Below, piece by piece: positions 23,062-35,596 of a stretch of 64,000 nucleotides of DNA. Location: positions 13,478,501 to 13,542,500 of the forward strand of contig JAVHKY010000001.1 in NCBI GenBank assembly GCA_035079385.1, written 5' to 3'. Within the stretch, counting starts at the first letter, position 1. The number at the start of each line of letters is the position of its first letter. Position numbers and translations under genes: made by a program. The stretch comes from Aspidiotus rigidus. Taxonomy: Eukaryota; Arthropoda; Insecta; Hemiptera; Diaspididae. The notes under the pieces were generated by a model. It saw only the letters and a program-made list of their open reading frames with translations. It was not told where the DNA came from and made no database searches.

Positions 23062-24900
23062 ATGACGTTCATTTTTGGCACTTCGCAGACGATTTTTCTT
23101 TCCCTTCAGCTACTATTGTTCCAAATTCACTTCTCATCTAAATCCAGATTATATGATATTGGCCTTCGAGACAATCTACTCAAATTCCTCCAATCCTTCC
23201 TTCATGACAGTCCTCCAAAACGGGTGTACCTGAGGTTCCCCACTTCCCAAGCCTTAAATGACCCAATAAACAATGTCAGCGTTTTCCTCGCCAAACGCTT
23301 CTTTACGGATGATTTCAATATCTCCTTACTAAGCAGCAAGACTACTCCAATTAACCCTTGAAAAAATCCCCAAATTATCATCTCACCGTGGATTAGGAAT
23401 CATCCAGAATAGGTACTCACGTCCTACGTCTTTTCACAGAACTTCACAATTACCATCCAATAATCTTCTGCTAGGTTCCTCGGTCTCACCTTTGACTGTA
23501 AAACCTCCTGGAACCCCCATAACAAAATCATAAGCAGAGCACCTATCACAACCTCGCACCGGTTGTGACCGCAAACTCCCCCTCCAACTCTACAATGGTC
23601 CGATCCGTTCACAACTTGATGACAAGTCTCAAATTTACTCCCACTCCAACCAATAAATTTGAAATTACTGGACTCCATGTAATCTTCGACTAGTCCTTTG
23701 CGCACTATGCACCAGCTCTTCACTCAGCCTGTGCGGTAAGACAAGTGTACCTCTTTTTTATTCCCTTTCTCTTTTAACAGCTCTCAAAGGAATAGAGATT
23801 ATAAAATACGGCGACCGTTTACTTGTGAACGAGATTACCCCCCGGCCCAGTTTAAATTTACTGACCTATTTTACGCTGTCAACGTCGATAAGAATAATGA
23901 TTCACGTACTTCGTATTCATTAGGATAATTTTATCTCCAAGTTGTACTTGTTATTACGTTCTTGAGACTGATGATTGTACGATGTACCGAAACGCATCTT
24001 TTTGATTACATATTTCTGCGTTGGAAGATATTTAAACCTTCTCATCTCTTCAAGTACTCTCAGTCCAAGTAAATCACCCCTTTCGTCCCTTGGTTCCATC
24101 TAGGCAATCATCTTAAACTTAAGCCCTGTCTTCCTATTTTTTTCATCCACTCCCTCTTGGTCAGCCCCCGTTCTTGACATCTACCTCGATCTCACTGAAA
24201 TTCCAAATACAGCTAACTTTATTCAACGGAATCATTTCTTCAGAATTGCACTCCCACTCTTTCTGCTACACGGACCCAGAACGTCATATTCGGTTTCCAT
24301 TCAGGTTTAACCGCTTCCGTATTCACCCGTCTCTCTCTTCTCGCCCGCTTCTTTGATCCCAGGAAATTCTTTATACTATCTAATTCTTTTCCATCCTTAC
24401 TTGCTCATTCTACCAATCCTATCGTCCAACAAATCCTCTTTCTTATACCCTTATCAAATTCTTCCTTGTCCTCCTTTTCTTTCCCATGGACACTGGGACA
24501 CATCTACTGTATGGAACATGACGCAGTGAACCTTGTCGTAAGTTCACCTTCCACCCCTGGTGTGATTACTGCTTTCGCATCCTACCTCCTGGTGTACTTA
24601 CCTAAGTTCTTATCCTCCGATCAGCTCCAATTCCTTGGTCTACTACAAACCGCTCTTACCGACGCGACAAAATCATCCTAACCCGCCTCAGAATTGGCCG
24701 TACTCGTCTCTCTTACTCTTTTCTCGTTTTACGCCCTCACCTCTTCATTCCTACGCTATAATGGACTTCTTCTCTTGCCCAGCTCTAGAAAACGTCGGGA
24801 TCCTCCATTCTGTCTCTCTCAGTACATGAACTCCATGAGAAAATCATTAGTATGACGAATTACTTCCAATGCACCTATTTCTGCAACACTATCCAATTTA
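23062..24900 (+). mobile_element. Decayed LINE (RT end and RNase H)
   Basis: Plus-strand frames contain LGLTFDCKTSWNPH near 23480-23520, typical of the stretch after the RT domain in Jockey/R1/I-type LINEs (LGxxxDxxLxWxxH). Further on, FPWTLGHIYCMEHDAVN near 24480 resembles the RNase H segment WIPGHxGIxGNExAD. The RNase H Asp/Glu positions and the frame are damaged by stops and indels. It resembles the better RNase H copy at 46567. It is a dead non-LTR retrotransposon inserted between two secreted-protein genes. Confidence 0.6.
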
Positions 24901-25650
24901 TATATTCATCCTTATTGTCCGCCATCTATGCGTACTCCGAGCCGATAAGGCTCCTGAATTAGAGGGGAAAATACTCTCAATCACGAGGCAGATCTAGAAA
25001 AGAATTTTGGAGGAAAAATTATGAGTTCTTATAGTAAAGTATACCTTGACCCCACTTTCTTCTGTTTGTCTATGAACTTTGTTTGTGAAATTCGTTTCTT
25101 CTTTTTTTTTTGAGGGGAGAGAGCTGTCTCTCTGTTTAATCAATTTAAAGAATCATAATAGATATACTTCAACTTTTTATTACTTTGAATCATAACTCCT
25201 CTATCTGCCTCCATTGATCCACTCTTTTAATTCGAAAAGTAGATCTCTTTCGAAATAATACCTAAGTTGATATTCTGAAACAACTTCTCGAATTCTTCAA
25301 TAATTTCAGTCTAATTTTTCTGAATGTATTCGTTCCCCTGACGTCATGGAAAATGAAACGTCTTGTCTATCCAAGAGGAAATTATGTCTATACAGATTCC
25401 GATACGGAAGAATTTTTTTCACCTTACCGAATTGTGATGAGCTCACACATTCATTGTATTCTCGACCATGAACTTACGTGCCTATAGTATCGGTATTCAA
25501 AACTAGGCCAATAGGCTGTCCTACAATGTGAGACAACTTTTCTGGTCATATATCGGTCTTTTCCGCGGTAGCAAACCTCTAAGTTCATTTTCGAAACGTT
25601 TGAACCTAAAATTAAATTGAAATTGCGAACCGAATCACCACACTTTCGGT
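24901..25650. other. Intergenic, promoter side of the next gene
   Basis: AT-rich, no gene seen. It should hold the promoter of the gene at 25651, but no TATA box at a convincing distance is evident. Confidence 0.4.
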
Positions 25651-26502
25651 ATGGAACGCGACCAAATTTTCTTCTTTTGTATCTTTCTTTTATTCGTTGA
25701 AAATTTCATGGACAACGTGACTTACAAATACGAATTTCGGTTTGTCTCTTCAGTCACAAGAAGTAAGAAGTTTCGAACGCCACTGATGTACTTAGCGCTA
25801 AAAAGAATAATTTTCCTCTCCTTGATGCTGTGTGCAATGTACCTACCTTCTCGCACTATGTCATCTGACGAGTCGAAAGGATGTGTTACGCCTGGTAGTA
25901 GTTCGTAAAGAATTCAACCGATGAATTTCGGAAGATATTTGAATGTGTTAGAAAAAAAAAAAACAGAAAATGGTATCTGATTTAGCGTTAATGACTCAAT
26001 ACATGTGTGTGATCAATTATTTATCTACTGACAATTTTTTTCTTCATCAGCGAGAACCATGGATTTGGAAAAACTTGAAAAACCAGCTTCAGAGCAAACC
26101 AACGAAACTCACACTCGTATCTGCCAACTGCCAGATGAAGAGAAGCTTAGGATATGCAAAGAGGCCTTAAACGATGAACTTGTTTCGGATACTCAGATTA
26201 AACTTTTGGAGAATACGACTGTATTACCGCAGCAATTTTACGATGTCCTAATGTCCAGGTATATGAGCGCACCACCGGTGACTTTAGGAGCTTGTTTATG
26301 CCCAACAAATCCACCCGTGTACCTAAGAGATGAATCCGTTGAAAACGAAATATTCGTTTATGTAAGTCCGGAGGAAAATTATTTCGATGCGTTGGAAGAG
26401 TTGAAAGCTCAAAACAGTAATGAATCCACCACAGAATCGAAGACAACAAAGTCAAGTCTAAAAGATATTACTATCTCACTACCATCACCTTTTCCAACTT
26501 AG
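25651..26502 (+). CDS. Secreted four-cysteine family, member 5, with Ser/Thr tail
   Basis: A complete gene of 187 residues, the longest of the canonical members. Exon 1 (25651-25762, 112 nt) has signal core IFFFCIFLLFV and then YKYEFRFVSSVTR, with donor AGAA|GTAAGA in phase 1. The intron is 288 nt. Exon 2 (26051-26502) carries THTRICQLPDEEKLRICKEAL (C-x10-C), QFYDVLMSRY and ACLCPTNPPVYLRDESVE. The SSG triplet is changed to SVE. A unique C-terminal extension of about 45 residues is rich in E, S, T and K (NSNESTTESKTTKSS), likely disordered and possibly O-glycosylated. The four mature cysteines are present. Function is unknown. Confidence 0.88.
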
Positions 26503-28619
26503 ATTCCTACTCTCTAGATTTTTTGGTTTGAAAGGTGGACTGGGAAGGATGTGAGGAGAAGGTATTCTTTTTGTACACCGAGTCGACTAAGAAAGAGGCA
26601 CATTTATCTAGGTCTGTAGACTGTAATTGTTGATTCAAGAGGGAAACACAGAATTATTTATTATGCAATCGAAGTAATCTTGATATTAAATATCCTCTTG
26701 AGTCATAAGATTGTATTTTGATTACTGGTACGGATTTGTATTTGAGATCAAGCGCTGATTCATTTACTTTGTTGACTGGTTCACAGGTCCGGCTTTCTGC
26801 TGTCATGTAACATCATGTCCACATCGAAAATTCTTCAATAAGACTTTTCGGATAGTAGCCTTTTGTCGCCTCGAGAAAAGTTTTCAAGGCAATAGACTTC
26901 TATCGAACGAGTTCCAAAATCTCGGACAAAATGAGACTCCTAACTTGTACAATAATTGAAAATCTGTTGTATCTATCCTTCATCACGTTCTAGGGTCGTG
27001 CCAAGGGAGTTGAGCAGCCAGCCCAAGCATGTATGCTTGATATCCTTGAACCAATTCTTGTTTATAAGTGGTACCTACATCAAGCTGGACTAGGCCCCTG
27101 AATTTTCAGATACCACCCTTGAAAAGGACTCGACTTAGTCTGTTCCATCCTAAATAGAATATCAAGTTGCAAACTACCTATGTAAAACATTGAGGTTTCT
27201 TTTCTTCATCATGTCGCGAAAGAAAGAAAGTTTGCAGGGAGGCAAATCGTAAATATTCTTATTAGAAGAGACGCTGAAGAAACCTGTTTCAGTAGCTATA
27301 TATTTGTAAGTCATCAATAATATTTGAATTCTTACAGAGCGCCGACTTTGGAAAATTATTGGGGGGGGGGCTCGATAAACACTAAAAAAAAGTTAATAGT
27401 TTATTTTCCGGTAAGTAATTCGATTCACGAATTTATGAAACTCATTTTTTGGAGTTAAATTACTGTGGGGGCAAAAAGTGTCATCCCCACCCCAAAAAAA
27501 AAACAAAAAATCGGCGCCTATGAATGAAGGTAGGTCAGAGAGTTTTTTCATTCATAGGCGTGAAATACAAATACTGATCAAAATTATTCTAGGAACATTT
27601 GTTTCTACGCACCCCAGAGCTCAAAATGGGACCAAATCCCTCTACGTTCAAATTGGGTTTTAGCAGCAGAATTTGTTCATGCCTTTGCTAAGACGTACAA
27701 TGACCCTCATTCTCGCCAAATATCTAGACCTAGTCATAAAACAAGTCTTCAATGACGATAACGGAGAAGTTCTCAACGAAACAGAGAAAGAAAATTCTAG
27801 AACTTTCTAAAACCTAATTAAACTAGATGGTTGTCTGTTGTACTTTGTATGGTACCAAAAGGGAACTTCCATAAAACTAGAATGGAAATCGGACGAAAAT
27901 TATCAACGGAGTATACCTCCGTAAGTTCCTCCGCGCCAGAGCAAAGAAATATCCTGATAACTTGAAAAAAATTAATCATGCAGGATATGGAGATAGTAAA
28001 CTAAGGAAGGGGAAGGTCCTGCCAACACTCAGAGAATCATAGTATACATGTTATTTTAGAAGAACCTAAAGCGGACCAGAAAAATATTCCTTCTACCTCG
28101 CTCCCCACTCGAAGAAAACTTCTGTGTGAGACTCTAGGGTGAAATTGTTTCCATAAGACTACGAGAGACATAACAACTCAACAGATTTGAAATACGCTGA
28201 AAAGGATCAACCTCTTTGGCGGGAACCCGCTAGAGGTTTTATCAGGGGTTCATTTTTCGGGAAAATATCGGATCGCAACATTATTATAGGACTAAGAAAA
28301 ATTTCTCATTGAAATTCCAACAGAAAAAGACTCAAACGAATTCTCAACTACGACTCCTTTAGAGAGATTAAGGCTTTGCTTGTAAGGCTCTCAAAATCTA
28401 GATCGTAACGTCATCATATAACAGCAATCGGAAGGATATTTCGGTTCATCTCTGCGGAAGTGGGCTGCTTCGAATAATGCTGTAAGAATTCCTTCCTTTT
28501 TTTCAAGATACTTTTCTCGAATTCTGTTTCCCATAAAGGAAAAGGGACTTAGTTTACAGTTTTATAGAAATATCTGCAGTCCGAAAGTATCAAACATCGA
28601 TAAGAGAGATTTTCTGTCA
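26503..28619. other. Intergenic, hairpin at 28211-28236
   Basis: No gene supported. At 28211-28236 a hairpin CCTCT..GGCGGG-AA-CCCGCT..AGAGG belongs to the terminal-hairpin motif also seen at 34454 and 45421. A G10 run lies at about 27361. Short ORFs here have no splice or family support. Confidence 0.45.
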
Positions 28620-28760
28620 GAGCAAATAAATGAAGATCATGTTTCATGTCTGCTCCCTTCTTGGTTTAATATAGCTGTAGTCTACTGTAAGTTGAGCTAT
28701 CTAATCTACGAGGGCTCATTCGCTCCGCCCGTTTACCCCGATATGGATTACATTGAACTG
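28620..28760 (-). repeat. Interspersed repeat copy (reverse orientation)
   Basis: Reads in reverse the two blocks seen at 6595-6928: CATGAAACATGATCTTCATT and the GGGCGGAGCGAATGAGCCC-type block. It is an internally deleted copy of the family. Confidence 0.55.
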
Positions 28761-29679
28761 TGCGACGCTACTATCATAGCCTTCATGACACCAGGCCTAA
28801 CATAAATTTTAGAATCAAGTCCGCGGTTGGTGACGTCACCAGCTGATGATATCATGATTAGTATGATGAAAGAGCAAAAATACAGTATACAGTATTGTCA
28901 AGGCCTCTAGGCTAGTCCAGAGAGCCTCGTATACAAGTAATTTACTGCATAGAACAAAGAGATCTGCACGCACATACACGCAATAATCAGCCTAAGGGTC
29001 GAGCTATTTGAGCTACTTTTTCCAAGTCCCAAGGTCATCTCTACGCACGCATGCACTAGCACGCAAATTTTGAAATTAGGGTAGATGTCAGAGCAAAGAC
29101 ATGAAAAATGTCAGAAAAAGTGATCATGAAGAACCCGGATCATTACATACTTGAAGAAAAATCCGATCTCCGAGCGCTATGAAGAGAAAGAGGCTTGGAA
29201 AAATTCAACATAAAAGAGAGGAAAGATGAAAATTTTAAACTTGAATCCTACTACAACGGGAAGATGATTGCTTTTGTTCAGGGTCTACATCCCTTGGGAA
29301 AGTGTCCACCTCCAGACTGTAATGAGTCGACGTCATCAAGGAGCACCATTTCAGATATTTATAAGATTGAGACTACTCTTGGAAAACTCGTCAAAGAAGC
29401 CTGTCACAGGAAAACTTCTACAAAAAATAGCCCCAGTTTTTTTAGGGTTTTTTGATGATTTTTGGCTGAAACTAATCTCGGGAAAATGCATTATGTCGTC
29501 ATCTGTGACCTTGACCTACCTTTAGAAACCCAAAAAAATTTTGACGTTCTCTAATTGCATTATACTAAGCTCAACATACCATATTACTATTAGGTGTCTG
29601 TTCTGACTGAAACTATACTCTTGAAAAAACCGTATGCACTTGATGAAGTCGTCAGTGACCTTGACTTATTTTAGGTGCT
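28761..29679. other. Intergenic, no gene seen
   Basis: AT-rich spacer with TGACGTCA-like words at 28830. The ORFs at 29195-29525 overlap each other in two frames and lack support. Confidence 0.4.
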
Positions 29680-30355
29680 TTCATTGTACGTACATTGAAA
29701 CGTAGTTAATCCGCCCTAATTGGGACCGAGGTTTATGCGGATAAAAATTTTTGTGGGTAAATGAAATTGTGTCTAAAATACGCATACCTGACGTTAATTT
29801 CTCATGCTATTCAATGTGACTATCGCATATAACGACTTGACGCTCTCCAGGTCTCACAACGAAGTCCGTAGAAACGTTTTCTTTGCGTCAAAGAGAGTGT
29901 GTAAATACTAGGGGAATAGGAAACTACAAATGGTTGAACGTTCGCGCATAGCTATTCTCCTTTGCCATACGCTATGGTAGTGAAACCGCGTTATTACTTG
30001 GTGTGTCGTTCAGCATGTGCTATCGTCATGGCGGTACTCTACACTACGCCATGTCTAACAAGGATGTAAGTATTAGCACCATCAGTAAACATTGAACCAT
30101 TTGTAGTTTCATATTCTCTTGATGTTTACACACTCTCTTTGATGCGAAGAGAACCTACGGACTTCATTGTGAGGACCTGAAGAGTGTTTTACCATGACAT
30201 ACCGGTAGTCTCTCTCATTGAATATCATGAAAAATTAATCTCAGACACGTATGTTCTGTTCGCATTCAATATACACAATTTCATTTATCCGCAAAAATTT
30301 TTATGCGCACAAATCTCGGTACCAATTAGGACGGATAAACGACGTTTACAATGAA
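29680..30355. mobile_element. Long-TIR element, arms about 260 bp
   Basis: The left arm (29680-29940, starting TTCATTGTA) is repeated inverted at 30093-30355 (ending TACAATGAA). Matched blocks include TAATTGGGACCGAGGTTT, AAAAATTTTTG.GG.TAAATG, AGAGTGTGTAAA and GAAACTACAAATGGTT. Divergence of roughly 15-20% by eye shows it is older than the element at 4343. The 150-bp centre has no ORF. It is non-autonomous. Confidence 0.85.
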
Positions 30356-31185
30356 GATTGATCATGTTTCATATCTATCACCATGGGGTAAAATATAAGT
30401 CTAGTACCTATGCTGTATCAAAAAGTGGTGTTATGTGAGGGGGTGATATATAATTTTAAAAGCTTTTAGTACGCACAAATTTTACACATACAAGCGCTCT
30501 CGACTAACAAGCCATCATAAAGATGAACTTTAAGCAACTAGCTCATGAAAGATAAAAGATACTCGTATGGACAAGGAAAAAAAAAAAACCAAATAAATCA
30601 TGAAAGATGAATAAATGCGGGAGTAAAAAACTGCAGTAATAGAAAATAATAGTACAAAAGAACAAAAACTAGGGGGCGGGGAAGATAAATAAATAAAATA
30701 AGGAATAAACCCCTATTCTTTTTGTTTTTTTTTTTTGTGTGTTTTTTTTATAATTTTTCTCTGGTTGGATGCAATTAAAAAAAAAAATTAACCGCAGAGG
30801 AGAGAAATCAAGTACTGAGTCAAGGGATAAGAAAACATAAAAGCCTAAAAAATAAAGAATGAAAAAGGTAAAAAAGAAGTCACCGTCAAGGGTGCCGTGA
30901 TCCCCTTGGTCCAATGAAGAAACCCCCCTCAAACTTTAATTTCTTGTAGCTAAAAAAAAAAAAAAAAAAAAACATTGAATTTTACAAAGAATCATCTTCA
31001 TGAAAATGGCCTCGCGGCACCCTTGCACACCTAACAAAAATCGGGAAAGGTCACAAATGAGAACAAATCAAAAACAAAGGAAAATAAATACATAAAGGGA
31101 CAAAGTAAAAAAAATCAAAAAGGTCAAAAACTGAAATAGTCAAGTTCATTCAGTTTGATCTTTGGGGAGAGAAGAAGGATAAAGG
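30356..31185. other. A-rich low-complexity spacer
   Basis: Mostly A-rich sequence with poly-A and poly-T runs (30570, 30720-30750, 30951-30972). It may be the tail of a retroposed sequence. No gene seen. Confidence 0.5.
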
Positions 31186-32535
31186 TGATGGATGACACCT
31201 CGACTTGGACAAGAGTAATATTGAAAACATTACAACCGCGATCTTTAAAATTGAAGGACACATACCTTCCTCCGGGTTCAATTCTGTGCTCGTTTGATGT
31301 CGTTGGGCTTTTTCCCAATATTCCCAAGGCTACCACTATGCAACAAATAAGCAAACTGCTCGTGGAATGTGGTACTCCTCACAATGAATTTGGCGAATTT
31401 TTCGACCTATTGAACACCTGTTGGTCACCTAATTTTTGCAAGTTTGATGATAAATATTTCGAGTTCCCTGAGGAGGTAGGGATCCCTATTGGTTCCCCCT
31501 TAGGTTCTCTTATTTCGGAGGTTTTTATGTCTAAATTTGAGGTTGACCTGTTTTCTTCGGGCCAGGTGTTTTTGAATCACGTTTTCTATTGGCATAGGTA
31601 CGTGGATGACATATTGTGTGCGTGGACCGGTCCTGCGGAGCTCCTTAGCGAGTTTCTCGCCTATTTAAATAGTTTATACCCGTCCATCAAATTCACTCTT
31701 GAAGTTGGCGGTTTATCAATAAATTTTCTGGACTTGACCATATCCGTCATTGACGGTGTCCATGATTTCGGTATTTACCGGAAAAGTACTTCGACCGATA
31801 TTGCTACCACGGGTACCTTTTGCCCATAAAGTTGCTACATATCGCCTCACTCAGATCCCTCTGAGTGAAGTAGCGTTTAATAAGGAACTCGTGACGATAA
31901 AGCACTTGGCTAGAGTGAATCAGGTCAAAGTGGACATTGACCTTATGGTCCGTAGGAGACTTACAAGAAAAAGTCTCGATTCTACTACCTCCCTCCCCCG
32001 ACACTTGCATCTTGATAGGCATAAACGGTGGATTAGGATGCCGTTTTTGGGGAAGTTTTCTTCGGAGTTGAGCCGTGTCCTCCGTCCCTTTGGTTTCCGG
32101 CCGGCGTTCTATAGTACCAATGCGATGAAGAGCCTTTTAGTCAAGTTAAAGGATCCTATACCGATGACCGAGAGGGGGGGTGTTTATAGGGTGGCCTGTG
32201 GTGATTGCCCGAGCGTGTACATAGGGATGACTAGCCGTCAATTCAAAATTAGAGTTGATGAACACAGGAAAGTCTGGGAAAAAAGAAAAGTAGGGGAGTC
32301 GGCGTTTGCTGACCACTTAATTGAATGTGATCATAGCCTCAAAGAGGGATCCGAAGTTCTCCTCCACAGGGAAAAATCTTATTTCAGGCGATTGGCATTA
32401 GAAGAAATTGAAATTCATCGTCACCGAAATATTAAAGACATTACCGTGTTGAACAGGTACATTCCTGAGGCGGGATTGATTGAATTAGTCTATGAGGATG
32501 ATTCACATTTCGATGACTCGCTGGTTCAGTCATGA
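31186..32535 (+). mobile_element. Penelope-like element, RT plus GIY-YIG, 5'-truncated and frameshifted
   Basis: The first frame (to 31829) encodes the RT palm: LCSFDVVGLFPNIPKA (motif A), EEVGIPIGSPLGSLISEVF, and WHRYVDDILC, which contains the catalytic YVDD. The second frame (31750-32535) continues with a basic linker and a GIY-YIG nuclease: GGVYRVACGDCPSVYIGMT then FKIRVDEH. Comparison with the copy at 50 kb shows that about six codons are missing, with a frame change, near 31805-31830. The N-terminal third is absent. The nuclease core looks intact. It is the best-preserved Penelope copy in the window. Confidence 0.9.
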
Positions 32536-34453
32536 CCTCCTCGTTCGTTGTTACTCGTTCTTGTTGGTGTTGGGTTCAGTCGCTTTCTATACCGTGAGAA
32601 TGGCTGTTTAGCCGAAAGCGCTCGGATTGTTTGATTTTATTGCGGTTCTAGTATTTGTGTTCCTTACTCTTCGTGAGTATATTTCTCTATGATATGGATG
32701 ACCGTAAAATTAAAAAACGCATTGATTCTATTCTCGTACGACCTGGGAAGTAATGAAAATCACGTGTGAGCATTTCCTCCATAATTAACCTCATGAGATC
32801 GACGCTGTCTACAAGTATGATGCAGCGAACGAGTAAGAGATAAGAGAGATATAGAGAAAGAAGCTCACAAGACTCAGAGGTCACAGCAAGAAGTCGCAGC
32901 CGAGGCGTGTCTCTGAAGCCCAGGGGTCTCCGGTATCCTGCAAGGAAGAGGGAGACTTAGAGGTCATCCTAAACATTCAAAGATAAGGCTCGTCTCCCAG
33001 GCCTTGATATACCCCAAACCTCAGAGGCCATACCAACTCACAAATGACATGTCCTTCCAAAAGGAATGAAGACTCAGAGGTCATAGCAAGTATAGATAAA
33101 GCTTATCTCCAAAGCCATGAGATACTCCGAAACTCAGAGGCCGTATCAATCCACAAATGACGTGTGCTTCAAAGAGAAATATGAAGATTTAAAGTATTGA
33201 AGTAGGATTAGGTTGATCATCTTTCGAAAACCCTTTCCACAATTCCTTATTTTGTTTTTTCATCTCCCCTCCCCCCAGTTTAGGATTGTTGGATGGATTT
33301 TTGGACGGAAAGCATTTTAATCGCTGAAAACGACTTCACTCAACATGTTTACTAACATTACAATAGCTGTTTTAGGAAATATAATTACATTTACTGATAC
33401 TATAAATGAAAAATTTGAAAAATGAGCGGTTCATGTCTGAGTTTATTTCAAGGGCGTCTGTTCGATTAATATTCTGTGACGTGACCACACTGTTAACATT
33501 AGACAAAAGTACCCGAAAAAGCTGTCGATCAGCTTTAGGCAGCTTCACGATTGGCATAGGAATAACATTCTGATCATTCATTCATACTCGAAAAAAAAAA
33601 ATAACGAACTCCAGAATAAAAAATGCAGTTTCATTGATAAGAAAATTGCTAAAGTAAGCATGTTATTGATACTTATTATGATGTCACTGGAAAATCAGTC
33701 GATTTGGCCAGTGGTGATAACCTCTCCCCAGGACTAAGAATTTCACTTTTATCATAAAATTTTGTTTGAAACCTCCTCCAGAAAATTCTTTTGCCAAGGA
33801 AGTCACATTTGAAATTTTTTAGTTGAACCCCTCTCCTCGCCTCCCTCAAGAATATTCTATATACGCCACTGGATCGGGCCAACTCTCGATCTTATATTCT
33901 TAGCCCCATGACGAAAAATGAGAATATTATGTTAATGAAGTTGAATAAAATGCCATTTTTTGAACCTTTCAATACATCTAAGGATATACTTTAGTAATCA
34001 ACTTCAGTTGGCAGACGCTTTAGTTCTCATTCTCCATCTAATAAGCTAACAAATGACATCAATTTGAAGTATATGTTCGGCAGGTTAAATGATGGTGTGC
34101 TATTTTTGACAAGTTTGAGTCATCGTCTTCCCTTTACGCAGCCTATTCGAGCCAGCAGACTCTCAGCAGGTTGCTTTACTTCCATTAAATTAAATGTGAT
34201 TTACATGCTACTTATTTTGTAGTTCACCCAACTGTGGGCATAAGCCTCCCCTATCCTCTCCCAACGGATTCTGTCCCTTGCATCCCTCCTCACACAATTA
34301 TGACATACTATTAAATGAACCGAGTGAACATTTTTATGTTCCCTCGGCTAAATGGGTTTATGGCAACCTCTAAGTCTATTAGGGTAGGATCGCAGCTAAG
34401 ATAGGGCCGGATCTAGCCCCGCTTGGTCCAGGTAATATAATGCAAACTTTTTT
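32536..34453. other. Penelope 3' flank, then spacer
   Basis: The first about 150 bp are probably the element's 3' untranslated part. From 32880 to 33170 a decayed repeat contains the phrase ACTCAGAGGTCAT/CCTCAGAGGCCATACC three or four times, with ACAAATGACRTGT twice. No gene is supported in the remainder. Confidence 0.4.
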
Positions 34454-34820
34454 TAGCGGGAAACCCGCTATCCCTTTTGTTGGGGGTACTTCCAGGAATT
34501 TTTCGTCCGCGAGCACGAGCGAGGTTGGTGACGTCACGGAGAGGGGAGGAGGACTTGGAAAAATTTCGGCTCTCGAGCTATATATATGATAGGAGGGGGA
34601 CTTGGAAAAATTCCTACCTCCGAGCTGTATATGATAGGAGGGGGCCTTAGAAAAATTCCTACCTCCAAGCTATATATGATAGGAGGGGGACTTGGAAAGA
34701 CTACGGCTTCCTTGTAATTGCAGCAAATGTCGACCCTCTAGCCATATATGATAGGAAGGGGACATACAAAAATTCCTACCTCCGAGCTATATATAATAGG
34801 AGGGGGACAGGGGATCTAAT
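34454..34820. repeat. Terminal hairpin plus tandem GATAGGAGGGGGACTTGG array
   Basis: A perfect hairpin TAGCGGG-AAA-CCCGCTA at 34454-34470 is followed by TATCCCTTTTGTTGGGGGT, the same order as in the reverse copy at 45421. From 34545 to 34810 the unit GAGCTATATATGATAGGAGG, usually followed by GGGACTTGGAAAAATTCCTA, is repeated four to five times with a period of about 55-60 bp and small variations. Confidence 0.8.
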
Positions 34821-35596
34821 TTTTTTCTTCAATTATGAAAAAAAATTGACCAGATGACTGAAATTTATCTCGTTATTATTTTAAGATTGCGGTCAGCATA
34901 TTTGTAATATGCGCGCAGCAGAACACAGCGAAAAATTGAAAAATTTTCTGCCGCGAAATGCAGCAGAAAAAAAATTCATCTTTACAAAAATTTACGCGAC
35001 GCGACGCAAGGCAGCATCGCGCACGAAAATCTGCCGCAGAAAGCTCCGTAATGTTTTGTGGTGAAATTCAAGATGCTGTCAGCGCCTCAAAATACGCTGA
35101 TATTCTTTTGATCTCCCAGTAGTCCCAGTGAACAATCACGTGAGAGCTTTTTACGTGGCAAAGATGAAGACTTTTCGACTTGAAAGCTACTCAGAAATTT
35201 GTTCTAAATTATCGTCTTGTTCATGAATCTTAAAATTTTCATATCAAAAACTACAAGATTTTTCATACTTAATTTTTTGTGACCTACACGTGGGCACGTG
35301 AGCATCGTGATAATTTCAAGATGATACCGAACAACATATCAAGCTGTACGAAATACTTGCTCACGTGCATTAAGTCTACGTATATCTGTAAACTTTATCT
35401 CTGTCTTATCGCACTCCACTACGGAGTTTTTTCGAATCGCTTTTTGAATTTTTAAACGCTACGTAAATTAAGGCTATCTGCCGATCTTGCGTACAAAACA
35501 TAGATAACGAGTAAAGTTTTTCTACTTGTCATTTTTTTTGCCGTTGCATAATATCCGCATGAAAACTTTATAACAATTTCATTGGAGCGACTGGGA
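34821..35596. other. Intergenic, promoter side of the next gene
   Basis: Contains a GC-richer patch with repeated GCAGCAGAA / GCGACGC words at 34910-35040, then AT-rich sequence upstream of the gene at 35597. No gene seen. Confidence 0.4.

Noticed and set aside
31804..32022. Minus-strand ORF inside the Penelope element
   Set aside because: Antisense shadow of the reverse-transcriptase/nuclease frame.
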